Shown: positions 1 to 8,933, counted from the first letter of the stretch. The stretch: 64,000 nucleotides of DNA from Rhodospirillales bacterium (GCA_016185145.1 JACPOB010000107.1:55059-119058), one strand, 5' to 3'. Notes: generated by a model from the sequence alone, not told the origin. Translations and numbers: made by a program.

Positions 1-2
1 CC

Positions 3-773
3 GCCACGGTGTTCCATTTCGCCGCAGTAGTCAGCGCCGGTGCGGAAGCGGATTTCGATCTCGGCTATCGCGTCAACCTCGACGGCACACGCAACGTGCT
101 GGAGGCGTGTCGCGCGCTCGGCACCAACCCGCGCGTCGTCTTCACCAGCTCGCTGGCGGCGTTCGGCGGCGACCTGCCGCCGGCGGTGACCGACGATACG
201 GCTTTGACGCCGCAGACCTCCTACGGCGCGCAGAAGTCGATCGGCGAGTTCCTGGTCCGCGATTATACCCGCAAGGGCTTCTTGCGCGGCACCGCGGTGC
301 GGCTGCCGACGATCTGCGTGCGCACCGGGTTGCCCAACAAGGCGGCCTCGACCTGGGCCTCCTCGGTGGTGCGCGAGCCGCTGACCGGAATCGACGTCGT
401 CTGCCCGGTGACGCCCGAAACCATCATGGTGGTGCTGAGCCCGCGCAAGACGGTCGATGCCTTCGTGCGTCTGCACGACCTTTCGTCCGACGCCTTCGGC
501 CCGGGACGTACGCTGCTGCTGAACGGCATCAACGTCACCGCCAGGGAACTCGAGCAGGCCGTCGGCCGCCACGCCGGCAACCGCAAGGTCGGCAAGGTGA
601 CGTGGCAGCACGACCCGGCGATCCAGAAGATCTGCGACGGCTGGCCCCAGGGCATCGATTCTCGCCGCGCCAGGTCTCTCGGCTTCGAGACCGACAAGGA
701 CCTCGACGAGGTCGTCCGCAACTTCATCGCCGACGATCTCGACGATCAATTGAAGATCGCGAAAGCGGCTTAG
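3..773 (+). CDS. denD: D-erythronate dehydrogenase-like NAD-dependent epimerase, 5' partial
   Basis: This is the C-terminal three quarters of an extended short-chain dehydrogenase/epimerase; the reading frame is open to the window edge, so the N-terminal NAD-binding Gly motif lies outside. Visible are the VFTSS strand with the catalytic Ser, the YGAQK active-site motif (YxxxK), and LPTICVR. The order FTSSLAAFGGDLP, TPQTSYGAQK, then a VLSPRK segment is typical of DenD, which oxidises the 2-hydroxyl of D-erythronate in four-carbon sugar-acid catabolism. The gene is followed by a large inverted repeat and faces a convergent methyltransferase. DenD specificity is inferred from motif resemblance; another sugar epimerase/dehydrogenase of the family is possible. 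Confidence 0.75.
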   Translation, partial: ATVFHFAAVVSAGAEADFDLGYRVNLDGTRNVLEACRALGTNPRVVFTSSLAAFGGDLPPAVTDDTALTPQTSYGAQKSIGEFLVRDYTRKGFLRGTAVRLPTICVRTGLPNKAASTWASSVVREPLTGIDVVCPVTPETIMVVLSPRKTVDAFVRLHDLSSDAFGPGRTLLLNGINVTARELEQAVGRHAGNRKVGKVTWQHDPAIQKICDGWPQGIDSRRARSLGFETDKDLDEVVRNFIADDLDDQLKIAKAA

Positions 774-775
774 CT

Positions 776-984
776 GGGGCGCGCCACTCCAGTGGCGCGT
801 CATGCTCAGCCGAGCAATCCAGTGACCTCACCCTGAGGAGCGCCCGGAGGGCGCGTCTCGAAGGGTGGGCAACACCGAGATCGCGGCCCACCCTTCGAGA
901 CTCATCGCTTCGCGATGCCCCTCAGGGTGAGGTCGTGTTGGATCAACTGACTCATGACGCGCCACTGGAGTGGCGCGCCCCCAG
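776..984. repeat. Compound inverted repeat, family A
   Basis: An outer inverted repeat (GCGCCACTCCAGTGGCGCG on the left, GCGCCACTGGAGTGGCGCG on the right) encloses an inner pair built on CTCACCCTGAGGAGC / GCCCCTCAGGGTGAG with CTTCGAGA arms. It separates two convergent genes and could also stop transcription from both sides. A second copy of the inner unit lies near 55990-56144, so this is a dispersed palindromic element rather than a one-off terminator. Confidence 0.75.
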
Positions 985-986
985 CA

Positions 987-1796
987 CTAACGCCCCCGCA
1001 ACATCCGCCAGCCGTTCTGCAGGTGGCGCACCGGCCCCCAGACATGGCGCGTGCGCATCATGTGCCAGCGTTGCGGCTCGTTGTCGGGGCCGGCGATCGG
1101 GCCGGCGTCGTCGACGAAGTCGGTGATGCCGACGGCATCGGTGTCCCACGGCCCGGTGGTCTTGAAGATCGTCGTCTTGGCGCCGTAGCCGGTGAGCGAT
1201 CGGCTCATGCCCGACGCCATGAAGTCCATGTAGCGCGGCAGGCTCTCCGGCCGGCAGAGATAGCCCTTGTTGAAGCCGACCGCGAGCAGGCGGAAATGGA
1301 ACGGGTTCTTCTCGAGGTAGCGGATCACCTCGGTCGTGTTGGCCGGGTAGCGCGGCGAGAAGAAGTCGTCGATCACCACGATGCCGTCGTTGTTGACGAT
1401 GCGGTTGGCGAGCGCGCGCTCGCGATAGACGGCGGTGCCGGTGTGCTCGCCGTCGATGTGGAACCAGCGCACGGTCTGGTGCATGGCCTGCAGGTCGAGC
1501 TTGGCCGGCAGGTCGGCCGACGGTCCCGACAATGGCACGATGTTGACCGGTTCGGCGCCGACCGAACGAATGGCGCGCTCGACCGCCGGCTGGTCGAGTC
1601 GGAGGTCGCACAAATAGAGCTTCTCGCCACCCTTGCGATAGGAGGCGAGCACCGACGCCGAGCGGCCGCGCCACACGCCGATCTCGAACAGGTCGCCCGT
1701 GATGCGGGCCTGCTGGTCGAGCAGGGCGCGCCAGACGCAGTAGGACTGGAACATGAACCAGCCCGGAATGGCGTCGATCTTTTCCCAACTGAGCAT
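987..1796 (-). CDS. Class I SAM-dependent methyltransferase (TylF/Methyltransf_24-like)
   Basis: A 269-residue protein. The motif LFEIGVWRGRSA (motif I region), the acidic strand LYLCDLRL, the WFHIDGEHT strand and VVIDDFFSP fit a Rossmann-fold class I methyltransferase of the TylF/macrocin O-methyltransferase kind, which uses S-adenosylmethionine to methylate sugars or other hydroxyls. The ATG at 1796 is preceded by AAGGAT at 8 nt, a better ribosome site than the upstream ATGs. It is divergent from the two membrane proteins that follow, about 100 bp apart, so they may share a promoter region and act on a common surface glycan; that link is inference. The substrate is unknown. Confidence 0.7.
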   Translation of the reverse strand: MLSWEKIDAIPGWFMFQSYCVWRALLDQQARITGDLFEIGVWRGRSASVLASYRKGGEKLYLCDLRLDQPAVERAIRSVGAEPVNIVPLSGPSADLPAKLDLQAMHQTVRWFHIDGEHTGTAVYRERALANRIVNNDGIVVIDDFFSPRYPANTTEVIRYLEKNPFHFRLLAVGFNKGYLCRPESLPRYMDFMASGMSRSLTGYGAKTTIFKTTGPWDTDAVGITDFVDDAGPIAGPDNEPQRWHMMRTRHVWGPVRHLQNGWRMLRGR

Positions 1797-1902
1797 CGTG
1801 GATCCTTGCATTGAAGGTCTTGCTAACAGCGCTCTTTCGACGCTGCAAGCCGGGAGCGCTTGCACCGGCGGCGGGCCTCGGGTAGACGCCGAACGCGTGC
1901 AA

Positions 1903-3252
1903 ATGCCAACAGCAACAGTCGCTTACCGCACGACGATCGGCCTGATCTGGGGCCTGGCTCTGTGGCATAGCTGGGAAAGCCGCGGCCTTTTCGTCGACGG
2001 CTCCGCCTTCCTCGTCCAGATCGCGCGGCGGGAGTGGTTCTTCGACTTCTACGCGCCGCGCCTCTACGCCATGGTCGTCGGCCAGGCGCCGATCATGACC
2101 GCCATCTTCCTCGGCATCACCGACCTGCATCTGCTTGCACGCCTGCTGTCGATCGGCCTGTTCGCCCTGCCGACCGCGCTCTACACGCTCGCCCTGGTGC
2201 GGGTGAAGCACGATCCGGTGCTGCTCGCGGCGGTGATCGGCGCCATCGGCGTGGTGTTCATGACCACCTCCTTCTTCATCGTCGGCGAATACAACACCGC
2301 CTATGCGATCGCCATCGTCGTTGCCGTCCGGCTGGTGACGGCCGAGCGGCTCACCGTGCTCGACGGCCTGTTCCTCGCCGTGATCAGCATGCTCGCGGCG
2401 CGGACCTACGAGGCGATGATCTATCTCGGGCCGCTGCTGTCGGTGATGGTCCTGCACACCTTGTGGCGCATGCCGCAGCGCCGTTGGCTGCCGACCACGC
2501 TCTACCTCATCTCCACGGTCGGCTTCATCGCCGGCATGGCCGTCGCCATCCGCTCCCTGTTGAAACCGTGGTCGGTCGAGCATCTCGACGAGACGATCGA
2601 GACCGCCACCAACTTCTGGCAGAACCTGCAGTTCGATCTGGCGCTGGCCGCCGCGCTGGTGGTCGTCGTCTGGGGCCTCATCCGGCCGCGCGACCTCCTG
2701 GGCGGCAAGCCCTATCGCTGGGCCGGCGTCCTGCTGGTGATCCTGGCGCTGTCGCCCCTGCTGGCGCTCAGCGACACGCTGGTCCGGCCGCTCGCCAAGT
2801 CGCAGTACGTGGCGCGCCAGGCCGCCGGCCTGGTCATCGTCGCCATCGTGCTGTTCATCTGGTTCTACGGCTCCCTGCTCGGCGACAAGCTCGCGGTCTT
2901 CGCCACGTTGCGCACGCCCGAGGCGGCGCGCCGCTTCCTCGCCTTCGCCGTCGTGGTCGTGGTGGCGATCCTGCCGTCCGACATCTACCTGACGCGGAAC
3001 TGGTCGTCGTACCTCGACGTCATTCGAGCCGAGGTGGTCGCCAAGGACGGCGTCATCGCCTTCGAGGATTCGCCGCTCGCGCGCCATCCCTACGACCTGC
3101 TGGTCGAGGCCTGGATCCTGCCCAGCCAGAGCCTCGCGCTCCGGGCCAAGCGCGGCGACGGCATCATCGCGCCACCCAAGGATTTCAAGGCCTGGCAACC
3201 GTTCCCGCCGACGGATCCCTACCCGCTCGGCAAGTACACGTGGCGTGACTAG
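1903..3252 (+). CDS. Polytopic membrane protein, first of a tandem paralogous pair
   Basis: About 449 residues with roughly ten hydrophobic segments (for example VVIYFMTTSFF-like and VLLVILALSPLLAL stretches). Shared with the next gene are the motifs SRGLFxDGSxF near the N-terminus, FIxGEYNT, RxYExMxYLGPLL, NFWQNLQ and YxARQAAG, so the two arose by duplication. I do not recognise the family with certainty; the layout (short loops, conserved aromatic and acidic residues after TM1, long soluble tail) resembles membrane glycosyltransferase-like or polymerase-like proteins, which is a weak inference. GTG 1897 is an alternative start. It overlaps the next gene by 8 nt, so the pair is probably translationally coupled. 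Confidence 0.65.
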   Translation: MPTATVAYRTTIGLIWGLALWHSWESRGLFVDGSAFLVQIARREWFFDFYAPRLYAMVVGQAPIMTAIFLGITDLHLLARLLSIGLFALPTALYTLALVRVKHDPVLLAAVIGAIGVVFMTTSFFIVGEYNTAYAIAIVVAVRLVTAERLTVLDGLFLAVISMLAARTYEAMIYLGPLLSVMVLHTLWRMPQRRWLPTTLYLISTVGFIAGMAVAIRSLLKPWSVEHLDETIETATNFWQNLQFDLALAAALVVVVWGLIRPRDLLGGKPYRWAGVLLVILALSPLLALSDTLVRPLAKSQYVARQAAGLVIVAIVLFIWFYGSLLGDKLAVFATLRTPEAARRFLAFAVVVVVAILPSDIYLTRNWSSYLDVIRAEVVAKDGVIAFEDSPLARHPYDLLVEAWILPSQSLALRAKRGDGIIAPPKDFKAWQPFPPTDPYPLGKYTWRD

Positions 3253-4609
3253 CGCGCCCGCCGCGCCGCCGCCGGCCGCCTACCGCAGCGTGGTCCTGTT
3301 GCTGTGGGCGCTGGCGATCAATGCCACGATCGCCAGCCGCGGCCTGTTCTGGGACGGCTCGCCCTTCATGGCGAACATCCTCGACCTCGGACAGGTCCAC
3401 GACTTCTACACCGCCCGTGCCCATGTCGACTGGGTGACGCAGCTGCCGCTGCTGCTGCTGAGCGAGCTCGGCGTGCGCGACACGAGACTGCTGGCGATGG
3501 TCTATTCGGCGGCGCTGTTCGGCCTGCCGGCCGGCCTCTATCATGCGGCGCTCGCGCGCGTGAGGCACGATGCCGTGCTGCTCGGCATCGTCGTCGCCGT
3601 GGTCGCCGTGGTCTATCTGCCGACCTGCTTCTTCATCATCGGCGAGTACAACACCACCTACGCCGCCGTGGCCCTCGCCATGGCGGTGACGCTGACCCCC
3701 GGGCCGCGGCGTCTCAGTGATGCGGTGCTGCTCTGCGTGCTCGGCCTTTTATGCGTGCGGTCCTACGAGACGATGGTCTATCTCGGCCCGCTCCTGGCCG
3801 CCGCTCTCGTCTGGTCGATGCGCAAGGACGACGACCCGTGGGCGCGTGGTCTCGTGGTCGTCGCCGCGGTGGCGTTCATTGCGTCCGCCGTCGTCGGTCT
3901 CGTCGCCATCGTCGACTACTGGAACCATCCGCACTTCCAGAAGGTGCGGGCGATGACGTTCGACTTCTGGCAGAACCTGCAGTGCGTCATCCCGCTGATC
4001 GGGCTTGCGCTCTCCGCGGCGATCGCCCTGCTGCGGCCGAAGTGGCTGCACGGCAGCGGCCCGCCGCTGATCATCGCCGTTGCCGCCACCGCCCTCGCGC
4101 TGTCGCCGTGGTACCGGCTGGTGCACGAGCATTCGATCCTCTATCCGCCTGCGCACTATCTAGCGCGCCAGGCGGCGGGCGTGGTGCTGGCGGTGTTGCT
4201 GGCCTGCATGTGGCTGCACGTCGCCTGGCAGCGACGGCCGCCCGAGGTCTTCACCATCCTGCGCCTGCCCGCGGTGTCGCGCCGCCTGGTGCTGGCCATG
4301 ACGGCGCTGCTGCTGGCTGCCGCCGTGCCCGACGTGGTGCTGACCGGCCTGTGGTCGGACTATCTCGCGCGCATGCGCACCCTGGTCGACACCCGCGAAG
4401 GCGCCATCCGCGCGCGCGACCTGCCGCTGCTCGATTGGCCCGACAAGCTCTTCGCCCAGGACTGGTCGCTGCCGGCCATGAGCGCGCTGGTCAGCCGCAC
4501 CCCGGGCCATGCCTACGTGCTGGCCGACAAGGACTACCTCAGCAACCCGCCGTTCGATCCGGCCTGCGGGACGCTGCCGCACTTGCGGGGGTATGGCTGG
4601 GGGAAGTGA
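3245..4609 (+). CDS. Polytopic membrane protein, second of a tandem paralogous pair
   Basis: A 454-residue integral membrane protein starting with GTG inside the end of the preceding gene. It keeps the pair's motifs: SRGLFWDGSPF, FIIGEYNTTYA, RSYETMVYLGPLL, DFWQNLQ and YLARQAAG, in the same order and spacing. About ten membrane segments are visible, with a periplasmic or cytoplasmic C-terminal tail carrying several Asp/Trp residues. No catalytic motif is recognised. Because key residues are conserved in both copies, both are probably functional; a role in envelope glycan modification, with the neighbouring methyltransferase, is a guess. Confidence 0.65.
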   Translation: MTSAPAAPPPAAYRSVVLLLWALAINATIASRGLFWDGSPFMANILDLGQVHDFYTARAHVDWVTQLPLLLLSELGVRDTRLLAMVYSAALFGLPAGLYHAALARVRHDAVLLGIVVAVVAVVYLPTCFFIIGEYNTTYAAVALAMAVTLTPGPRRLSDAVLLCVLGLLCVRSYETMVYLGPLLAAALVWSMRKDDDPWARGLVVVAAVAFIASAVVGLVAIVDYWNHPHFQKVRAMTFDFWQNLQCVIPLIGLALSAAIALLRPKWLHGSGPPLIIAVAATALALSPWYRLVHEHSILYPPAHYLARQAAGVVLAVLLACMWLHVAWQRRPPEVFTILRLPAVSRRLVLAMTALLLAAAVPDVVLTGLWSDYLARMRTLVDTREGAIRARDLPLLDWPDKLFAQDWSLPAMSALVSRTPGHAYVLADKDYLSNPPFDPACGTLPHLRGYGWGK

Positions 4610-4610
4610 G

Positions 4611-4766
4611 CGGAGCGCGGACCTCCAGGTCCGCTCATCGTCTTCGTCTTCCGGACCGTGCGCTGGGTCGCGTCTGACGCGACCTCCCTGCGCGCACATG
4701 AATCATGAGCGAGCCGGATGCGCGCGGTCCGGAAGAGCATGAGCGGACCTGGAGGTCCGCGCTCCG
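4611..4766. repeat. Imperfect inverted repeat, family D
   Basis: The left end CGGAGCGCGGACCTCCAGGT and the right end ACCTGGAGGTCCGCGCTCCG are exact reverse complements, with an internal CTTCCGGACCG / CGGTCCGGAAG pair. It lies between two convergent genes. The element at 57677-57742 shares the GGTCCGGAAG arms. Confidence 0.75.
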
Positions 4767-4767
4767 A

Positions 4768-6318
4768 TTAAGGCCGCATCCAGTGGCTGCTCGGCCCGCT
4801 GCCGCGCACCGGCGCCGCCGCCTCGACGAACTCGCACAGGATCCTTCGCGTGTCGCGCGGGTCGATGATCTCCTCGATCCAGAAGGTCTCGGCGCTGCGG
4901 AAGGGTGAGCGCAGCTTGTTCAGGCGGTCCTCGATCTCGGCCATCTTGGCCTTCGGGTCGGCGGCGCCTTCGATGTCGGCGCGGTACGCCGCTTCGATGC
5001 CGCCCTCGAGCGGCAGTGACCCCCAGCGGCCCGACGGCCAGGCATAACGCCAGTTGAGCCGGCCGCCGTTCTGGTGCGCCGCCCCGGCGACGCCGAAGGC
5101 GTTGCGGATGATGAAGGTGCACCACGGGATCGTCGTCTGGAACATCGCCGACATGGCGCGCACGCCCTGCCGGATGACGCCGCTCTTCTCGGCCTCGAGT
5201 CCGATGAGGAAGCCCGGGCAGTCGCACAAATAGACTGCCGGCAGATGGAAGGTCTCGGCCATGTCGACGAAGCGCGCCACCTTCTGGCAGGTATCGGCCG
5301 TCCAGCCGCCGCCGTAGAACATCGGGTCGGAGGCCATCAGCGCCACCGGCCAGCCGTCGATGCGCGCGAACCCGGTCACCACCGAGCGGCCGTAGAGCTT
5401 GCCCATCTCGAAGAAGCTGCCCTTGTCGACGATCTTCTCGATGATCGGCCGGATGCGATAGACCTTGCGGATGTCGCGCGGGATGGCATCGAACAGCTGC
5501 TCCTCGCGGCGCGCCGGATCGTCGGTCACCGGCCCGCGCGGCGGCGCCTCGTGGACCGAGGACGGCAGGTAGGAGAGGAAGCGCCGGGCGGCGGCGAACG
5601 CCTCATCCTCGCTGTCGACCGCCTCGTCGATGGCGCCGGCGCGCAGCTGGATCTCCCAGCCGCCCAGCTCCTGCTTGTCGTATTGCTTGGGGCTCAGCCT
5701 GTTCACCACCGGCGGGCCCGCCACGAACATCGCCGAGGTCTCCTTCACCATCACCGAGTAGTGCGTGGCGGCGAGTCTTGCCGCGCCCAGGCCCGCGACC
5801 GAGCCCAGGCCCAGCCCGACCGTCGGCACCTCGCCCATGTTGCGCACCACCCATTCCCAGCCCCGCACGCCCGGCACGTTGGCGCGGCCCGTGGTCTCGA
5901 TGGTCTTGACCGAGCCGCCGCCGCCCGAGCCCTCGATCATGCGGATCAGCGGCACGCGATACTGGTTGGCGTAGCGCTCGATGAAGATGTCCTTTTCCTT
6001 GATCGTGGCGTCGGCCGACCCGCCGCGCACGGTGAAGTCGTCGCCGGTGACGGCGACGTGCCGGCCGTCGATCTTGGCGCGCCCCATCACGGCGTTGGCG
6101 GGCATGAGATCGACCAGCTCGTTGCGGCCGTCATACTCGGCCTTGCCGGCGACGCTGCCGACCTCGCGGAAACTGTCCTTGTCGACCAGCCGGTCGATGC
6201 GCTCGCGCACGGTGAGGCGGCCGCCGTCGTGCTGGCGCTTGACCTTGTCGGCGCCGCCCATGCGCTTGGTCATCTCCTGACGGCGGCGCAGCTCGTCCAT
6301 CTCCGGTTGCCAGGTCAT
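4768..6318 (-). CDS. Acyl-CoA carboxylase, carboxyltransferase (beta) subunit
   Basis: A 516-residue carboxyl transferase with two crotonase-like halves. It starts MTWQPEMDEL; ATG 6318 has GAGGAAT upstream at good spacing, and the longer reading frame upstream is not needed. Landmarks are GGRLTVRERI near residue 30, the FTVRGGSADATIKEK block, EGSGGGGSVK, and in the second half KLYGRSVVTGFARIDG and the DCPGFLIGLEAE segment that forms the acyl-CoA oxyanion pocket. The family transfers CO2 from carboxybiotin to propionyl-, methylcrotonyl- or other acyl-CoA. No biotin carboxylase subunit is adjacent, so the partner must be encoded elsewhere and the substrate is open. Confidence 0.85.
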   Translation of the reverse strand: MTWQPEMDELRRRQEMTKRMGGADKVKRQHDGGRLTVRERIDRLVDKDSFREVGSVAGKAEYDGRNELVDLMPANAVMGRAKIDGRHVAVTGDDFTVRGGSADATIKEKDIFIERYANQYRVPLIRMIEGSGGGGSVKTIETTGRANVPGVRGWEWVVRNMGEVPTVGLGLGSVAGLGAARLAATHYSVMVKETSAMFVAGPPVVNRLSPKQYDKQELGGWEIQLRAGAIDEAVDSEDEAFAAARRFLSYLPSSVHEAPPRGPVTDDPARREEQLFDAIPRDIRKVYRIRPIIEKIVDKGSFFEMGKLYGRSVVTGFARIDGWPVALMASDPMFYGGGWTADTCQKVARFVDMAETFHLPAVYLCDCPGFLIGLEAEKSGVIRQGVRAMSAMFQTTIPWCTFIIRNAFGVAGAAHQNGGRLNWRYAWPSGRWGSLPLEGGIEAAYRADIEGAADPKAKMAEIEDRLNKLRSPFRSAETFWIEEIIDPRDTRRILCEFVEAAAPVRGSGPSSHWMRP

Positions 6319-6430
6319 CGCGATTCCTCGGGTGTTCGGTCGATCTCGTTCGTACCAACGCCCGGCGGCAGCGGCCACAGCGAAAGCGGTGCCGGCCCAT
6401 GGCAGGGCCGATGGACGAAACGTAAAGTAA

Positions 6431-6562
6431 TTCCTCCCCATCGCCTCCGGCGATGGGGAGGTGGCCCGCAGGGCCGGAGGGGTCATGGGCACCAGTGAAG
6501 ATGCCCATGACCCCTCCGTCGCCGTATGACGGCGACACCTCCCCAGCTTCGCTGGGGAGGAA
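6431..6562. repeat. Palindromic repeat, family B
   Basis: Nested inverted repeats: TTCCTCCCCA at the left and TGGGGAGGAA at the right, with CATGGGC / GCCCATG arms inside. Related TCCTCCCC-type elements occur near 8766, 13009 and 13711. Confidence 0.7.
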
Positions 6563-6568
6563 TAAGCC

Positions 6569-6955
6569 CTAAGTGAGCTGCTTCCTGAGCTCGGCCATGA
6601 TCTTCGGCCAATGGCTGACGCCGAACTCGTTGGCGACGAGCTTGTCGTCCTTCACGATCAGGAATCGCGGCGTGCCGCTCTTGCGCGGAAGCTGATCGAG
6701 GATCGGCGCGAGTTCGCCCGGCCAGTAGCGCTCCTTGTAGGCCTCCTTGAGCTTGGGGGCTTCGACCTCGATCCACGTGACCTGCTTGTGTTCGGGCGAA
6801 GCGAGCCAACCCGCCTTGTACTTGTTCTTCCATGCCGTGCAGGGCTGGCAGTCCAAGCCGCCGATGTAGATCACTTTCAGATCGGGCGCGGCCCGCGCCG
6901 ACAAAGGGAGCGAGCTGCCCAAGAGGCCGGCGACGACGAAGGTTCGGCGATTCAT
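6569..6955 (-). CDS. Secreted thioredoxin-like protein
   Basis: A 128-residue protein with an N-terminal export signal (MNRRTFVVAG, a twin-arginine-like start, then a hydrophobic stretch ending SARAA). The mature part has a thioredoxin-fold start (LKVIYIGGLDC), a CQPC redox motif at residues 36-39, and the cis-proline context GTPRFLIVKD. It probably acts in the periplasm as a thiol-disulfide protein. It is downstream of, and transcribed with, the 5-oxoprolinase genes pxpB-pxpC, although a functional link is not evident. Confidence 0.7.
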   Translation of the reverse strand: MNRRTFVVAGLLGSSLPLSARAAPDLKVIYIGGLDCQPCTAWKNKYKAGWLASPEHKQVTWIEVEAPKLKEAYKERYWPGELAPILDQLPRKSGTPRFLIVKDDKLVANEFGVSHWPKIMAELRKQLT

Positions 6956-6971
6956 CTCGGCAGCACCAGGT

Positions 6972-8000
6972 CTAATAGACGACCCCGTCGATCAGGTTCT
7001 CTTCGTAGAGGCGCACGAGGTCGATGCCGCCCGGCGGGCGCGCCGTCTTGAACTCGGCGACGGCGCGCTGCAGCCGCGCCTCCTGGTCGCGTCGCAGCTT
7101 CTCGGCTTCTTCGACAGTCACCGGCGTGAAGCGCACGACCTGGCCCGGCAGCAGGCGACTGAGGCGCGGCAGGTCGACCGAGGCCACGGTCGCGATCTTT
7201 GAGTAGCCGCCCACGGTCTGGCGGTCGGCCAGGAGCACGATCGGCAGGCCGGCGCCGGGCACTTGGATGGCGCCGGGGCCGATGCCGTCGGAGATGATGT
7301 CGGCCCCCTTTGAATGCTCGATGGTCGGTCCCTCGAAGCGGATGCCCATGCGATCAGCTTCCTTGGAGACGCGATAGTCTGACTCTACGAAGGTGCGCCG
7401 GCCCCTGTCGCTGAAATAGTCGTCCTGCGGGCCCCAGACGACGCGTATGGGTCCGCTGCCGTAGTCGAACGGCTGCGCCAGCCTCTTCTCGTCGCCCGGC
7501 GGCGCCTGCTCGCGGGCGAGCGGCAGCACGTCGCCGGCCGCGAGCTTGCGGCCTTCGAAGCCGCCGACGCCGGCGCGCGCATAGGTCGACAGGCTGCCCA
7601 TGAAAGATGGCAGGGCGAAGCCGCCGGCGATCGCGAGATAGGCGGTGCTCGATCCTTCGATCATGCCGACGCGCAGGACCTGGCCACGCTTGAGGAGGTG
7701 CGTGCGGTCGGACTCCAGCGGCTTGGGCGGCGCATCGGGCTTTTCGATCAGCGTCGGCGACAGCGGACCGACCAGGGCGACGCGCACGCTCTCGGCCTCG
7801 ACCTGGAGATCGGGACCCATCACGCCGATCTCCAGGCCGGCGGTGCCAGGGGGATTCCCGCACAGCGCATTGGCCAGGCGAAGGGCGATGCGATCCATGG
7901 CGCCGGCGGTCGGCATGCCGAGCGCCATGAAACCGATGCGCCCGAGATCCTGCAGCGTGTCGAACAGGCCGGCGCGCACGACTTTCAATTGGGCCGTCAT
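6972..8000 (-). CDS. pxpC: 5-oxoprolinase subunit C (biotin-dependent carboxyltransferase-like, KipA family)
   Basis: A 342-residue protein with the family start VVRAGLFDTLQDLGRIGF, the block GMPTAGAMDRIALRLANALCGN, GPLSP, and the KipA-type core VVWGPQDDYFS and DIISDGIGPGAIQVPG. With PxpB and PxpA it forms the prokaryotic ATP-dependent 5-oxoprolinase that opens 5-oxo-L-proline to glutamate. Its ATG overlaps the pxpB stop by 4 nt (ATGA), so the two are translationally coupled. Confidence 0.88.
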   Translation of the reverse strand: MTAQLKVVRAGLFDTLQDLGRIGFMALGMPTAGAMDRIALRLANALCGNPPGTAGLEIGVMGPDLQVEAESVRVALVGPLSPTLIEKPDAPPKPLESDRTHLLKRGQVLRVGMIEGSSTAYLAIAGGFALPSFMGSLSTYARAGVGGFEGRKLAAGDVLPLAREQAPPGDEKRLAQPFDYGSGPIRVVWGPQDDYFSDRGRRTFVESDYRVSKEADRMGIRFEGPTIEHSKGADIISDGIGPGAIQVPGAGLPIVLLADRQTVGGYSKIATVASVDLPRLSRLLPGQVVRFTPVTVEEAEKLRRDQEARLQRAVAEFKTARPPGGIDLVRLYEENLIDGVVY

Positions 8001-8722
8001 GCGCTCTTCACCAGCTTGGCCCAGTCGAACGTGCCGGCCTCGACCTCGCGGGCGATGCGGTCGTAGCTCTTGCGGTCGATGCGCTGGAAGGAGAGGGAGT
8101 CGCCCGGCGCCAGGAACACCGGCTGCTCGCGGCGCTGGTCGAACATCCAGAGCGGCGTGCGGCCGATCAGGTGCCAGCCTCCCGGGCTCTCGAAGGGGTA
8201 GATGGTCGTCATGTCCATGGCGATGGCGACCGTGGAGCGCGGCACGCGCACGCGCGGCTCGGCGCGTCGCGGCAGGTAGAGCGACTTCTCCAGGCCGGCG
8301 ATGTAGGCCAGGCCCGGCATGAAGCCCAGCACATAGACCTTGAAGCGGGAAGCGAGGTGGCCCGTGATGACGTCTTCCGGCTTCTTCTTGGTGCGCTCCG
8401 CGACCTCGCCGAGATCGGGGGCGAACTCGGGATCGTCGTAGCAGCAGGGGATGGTGACCTGCCGGCTCTTCATGTCGGTCGGCAGGCCGCGCGCGATCAG
8501 GCCCTCGATCTCGGGCTCGAGCTTGGCGCGCGACGTCGCCAGCGGGTCATAGCAGACCATCAGCGCGCGCATGGAGGGCACGGTCTCGACGACGCCGGCG
8601 ATCCCGGCCTGGCCGATGGCCGCGTGCAGGGCCATCACCCGGCCGTTGATATCGGGGGAGATTTCGTTGCCGAATTCGACGCTGAAGGCGGTGTCGCCGC
8701 AGGATAGGTACCGTACGCTCAC
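7997..8722 (-). CDS. pxpB: 5-oxoprolinase subunit B (KipI family)
   Basis: About 241 residues with the family features RYLSCGDTAFSVEFG at the N-terminus, IPCCYDDPEFAPDL, GFMPGLAYIAGL, and TIYPFESPGGWHLIGRTP. This is subunit B of the PxpABC 5-oxoprolinase. The start is taken as GTG 8722, which puts the conserved RYLSCGD at the N-terminus; the frame stays open further upstream only through the palindromic repeat at 8766-8903. It is divergent from pxpA, with that repeat between them, an unusual split of a normally co-linear set. Confidence 0.87.
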   Translation of the reverse strand: MSVRYLSCGDTAFSVEFGNEISPDINGRVMALHAAIGQAGIAGVVETVPSMRALMVCYDPLATSRAKLEPEIEGLIARGLPTDMKSRQVTIPCCYDDPEFAPDLGEVAERTKKKPEDVITGHLASRFKVYVLGFMPGLAYIAGLEKSLYLPRRAEPRVRVPRSTVAIAMDMTTIYPFESPGGWHLIGRTPLWMFDQRREQPVFLAPGDSLSFQRIDRKSYDRIAREVEAGTFDWAKLVKSA

Positions 8723-8765
8723 ATCTGCTAGGATAGCGCGCTGTTTTGACTCGGGCGACTCATTC

Positions 8766-8903
8766 TCCTCCCCCGCTTGCGGGGGAGGATACAGGAGGGG
8801 GTGAGCTACTGTCGCGACGCCTGCCAATTTCAGATCATTGATTGGCGGAGGTCGTCACGGTGGCCTTCCCCCTCCTGTATCCTCCCCCGCAAGCGGGGGA
8901 GGA
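8766..8903. repeat. Palindromic repeat, family B, in the divergent pxpB/pxpA region
   Basis: Two copies of CCTCCCCCGC-TTGC-GGGGGAGG-type hairpins, inverted relative to each other, with GTATCCTCC / GGAGGATAC arms. The element fills most of the 211 bp between the divergent starts of pxpB and pxpA, so their promoters must overlap it or lie at its edges. Confidence 0.7.
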
Positions 8904-8933
8904 GGGAGGCCACTCGTTGAAGGGAGTTTTCTC

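Noticed and set aside
952..3198. A 748-codon minus-strand open frame over the membrane protein and methyltransferase genes
   Set aside because: No domain; rich in Asp/His/Arg as expected from antisense GC-rich coding.
5074..6498. A plus-strand open frame across the carboxyltransferase
   Set aside because: Antisense shadow; no recognisable motif, while the minus strand carries all carboxyltransferase motifs.
8723..8827. Upstream extension of PxpB to 8827
   Set aside because: It would translate the palindromic repeat; the family begins at the RYLSCGD segment, matched by GTG 8722.
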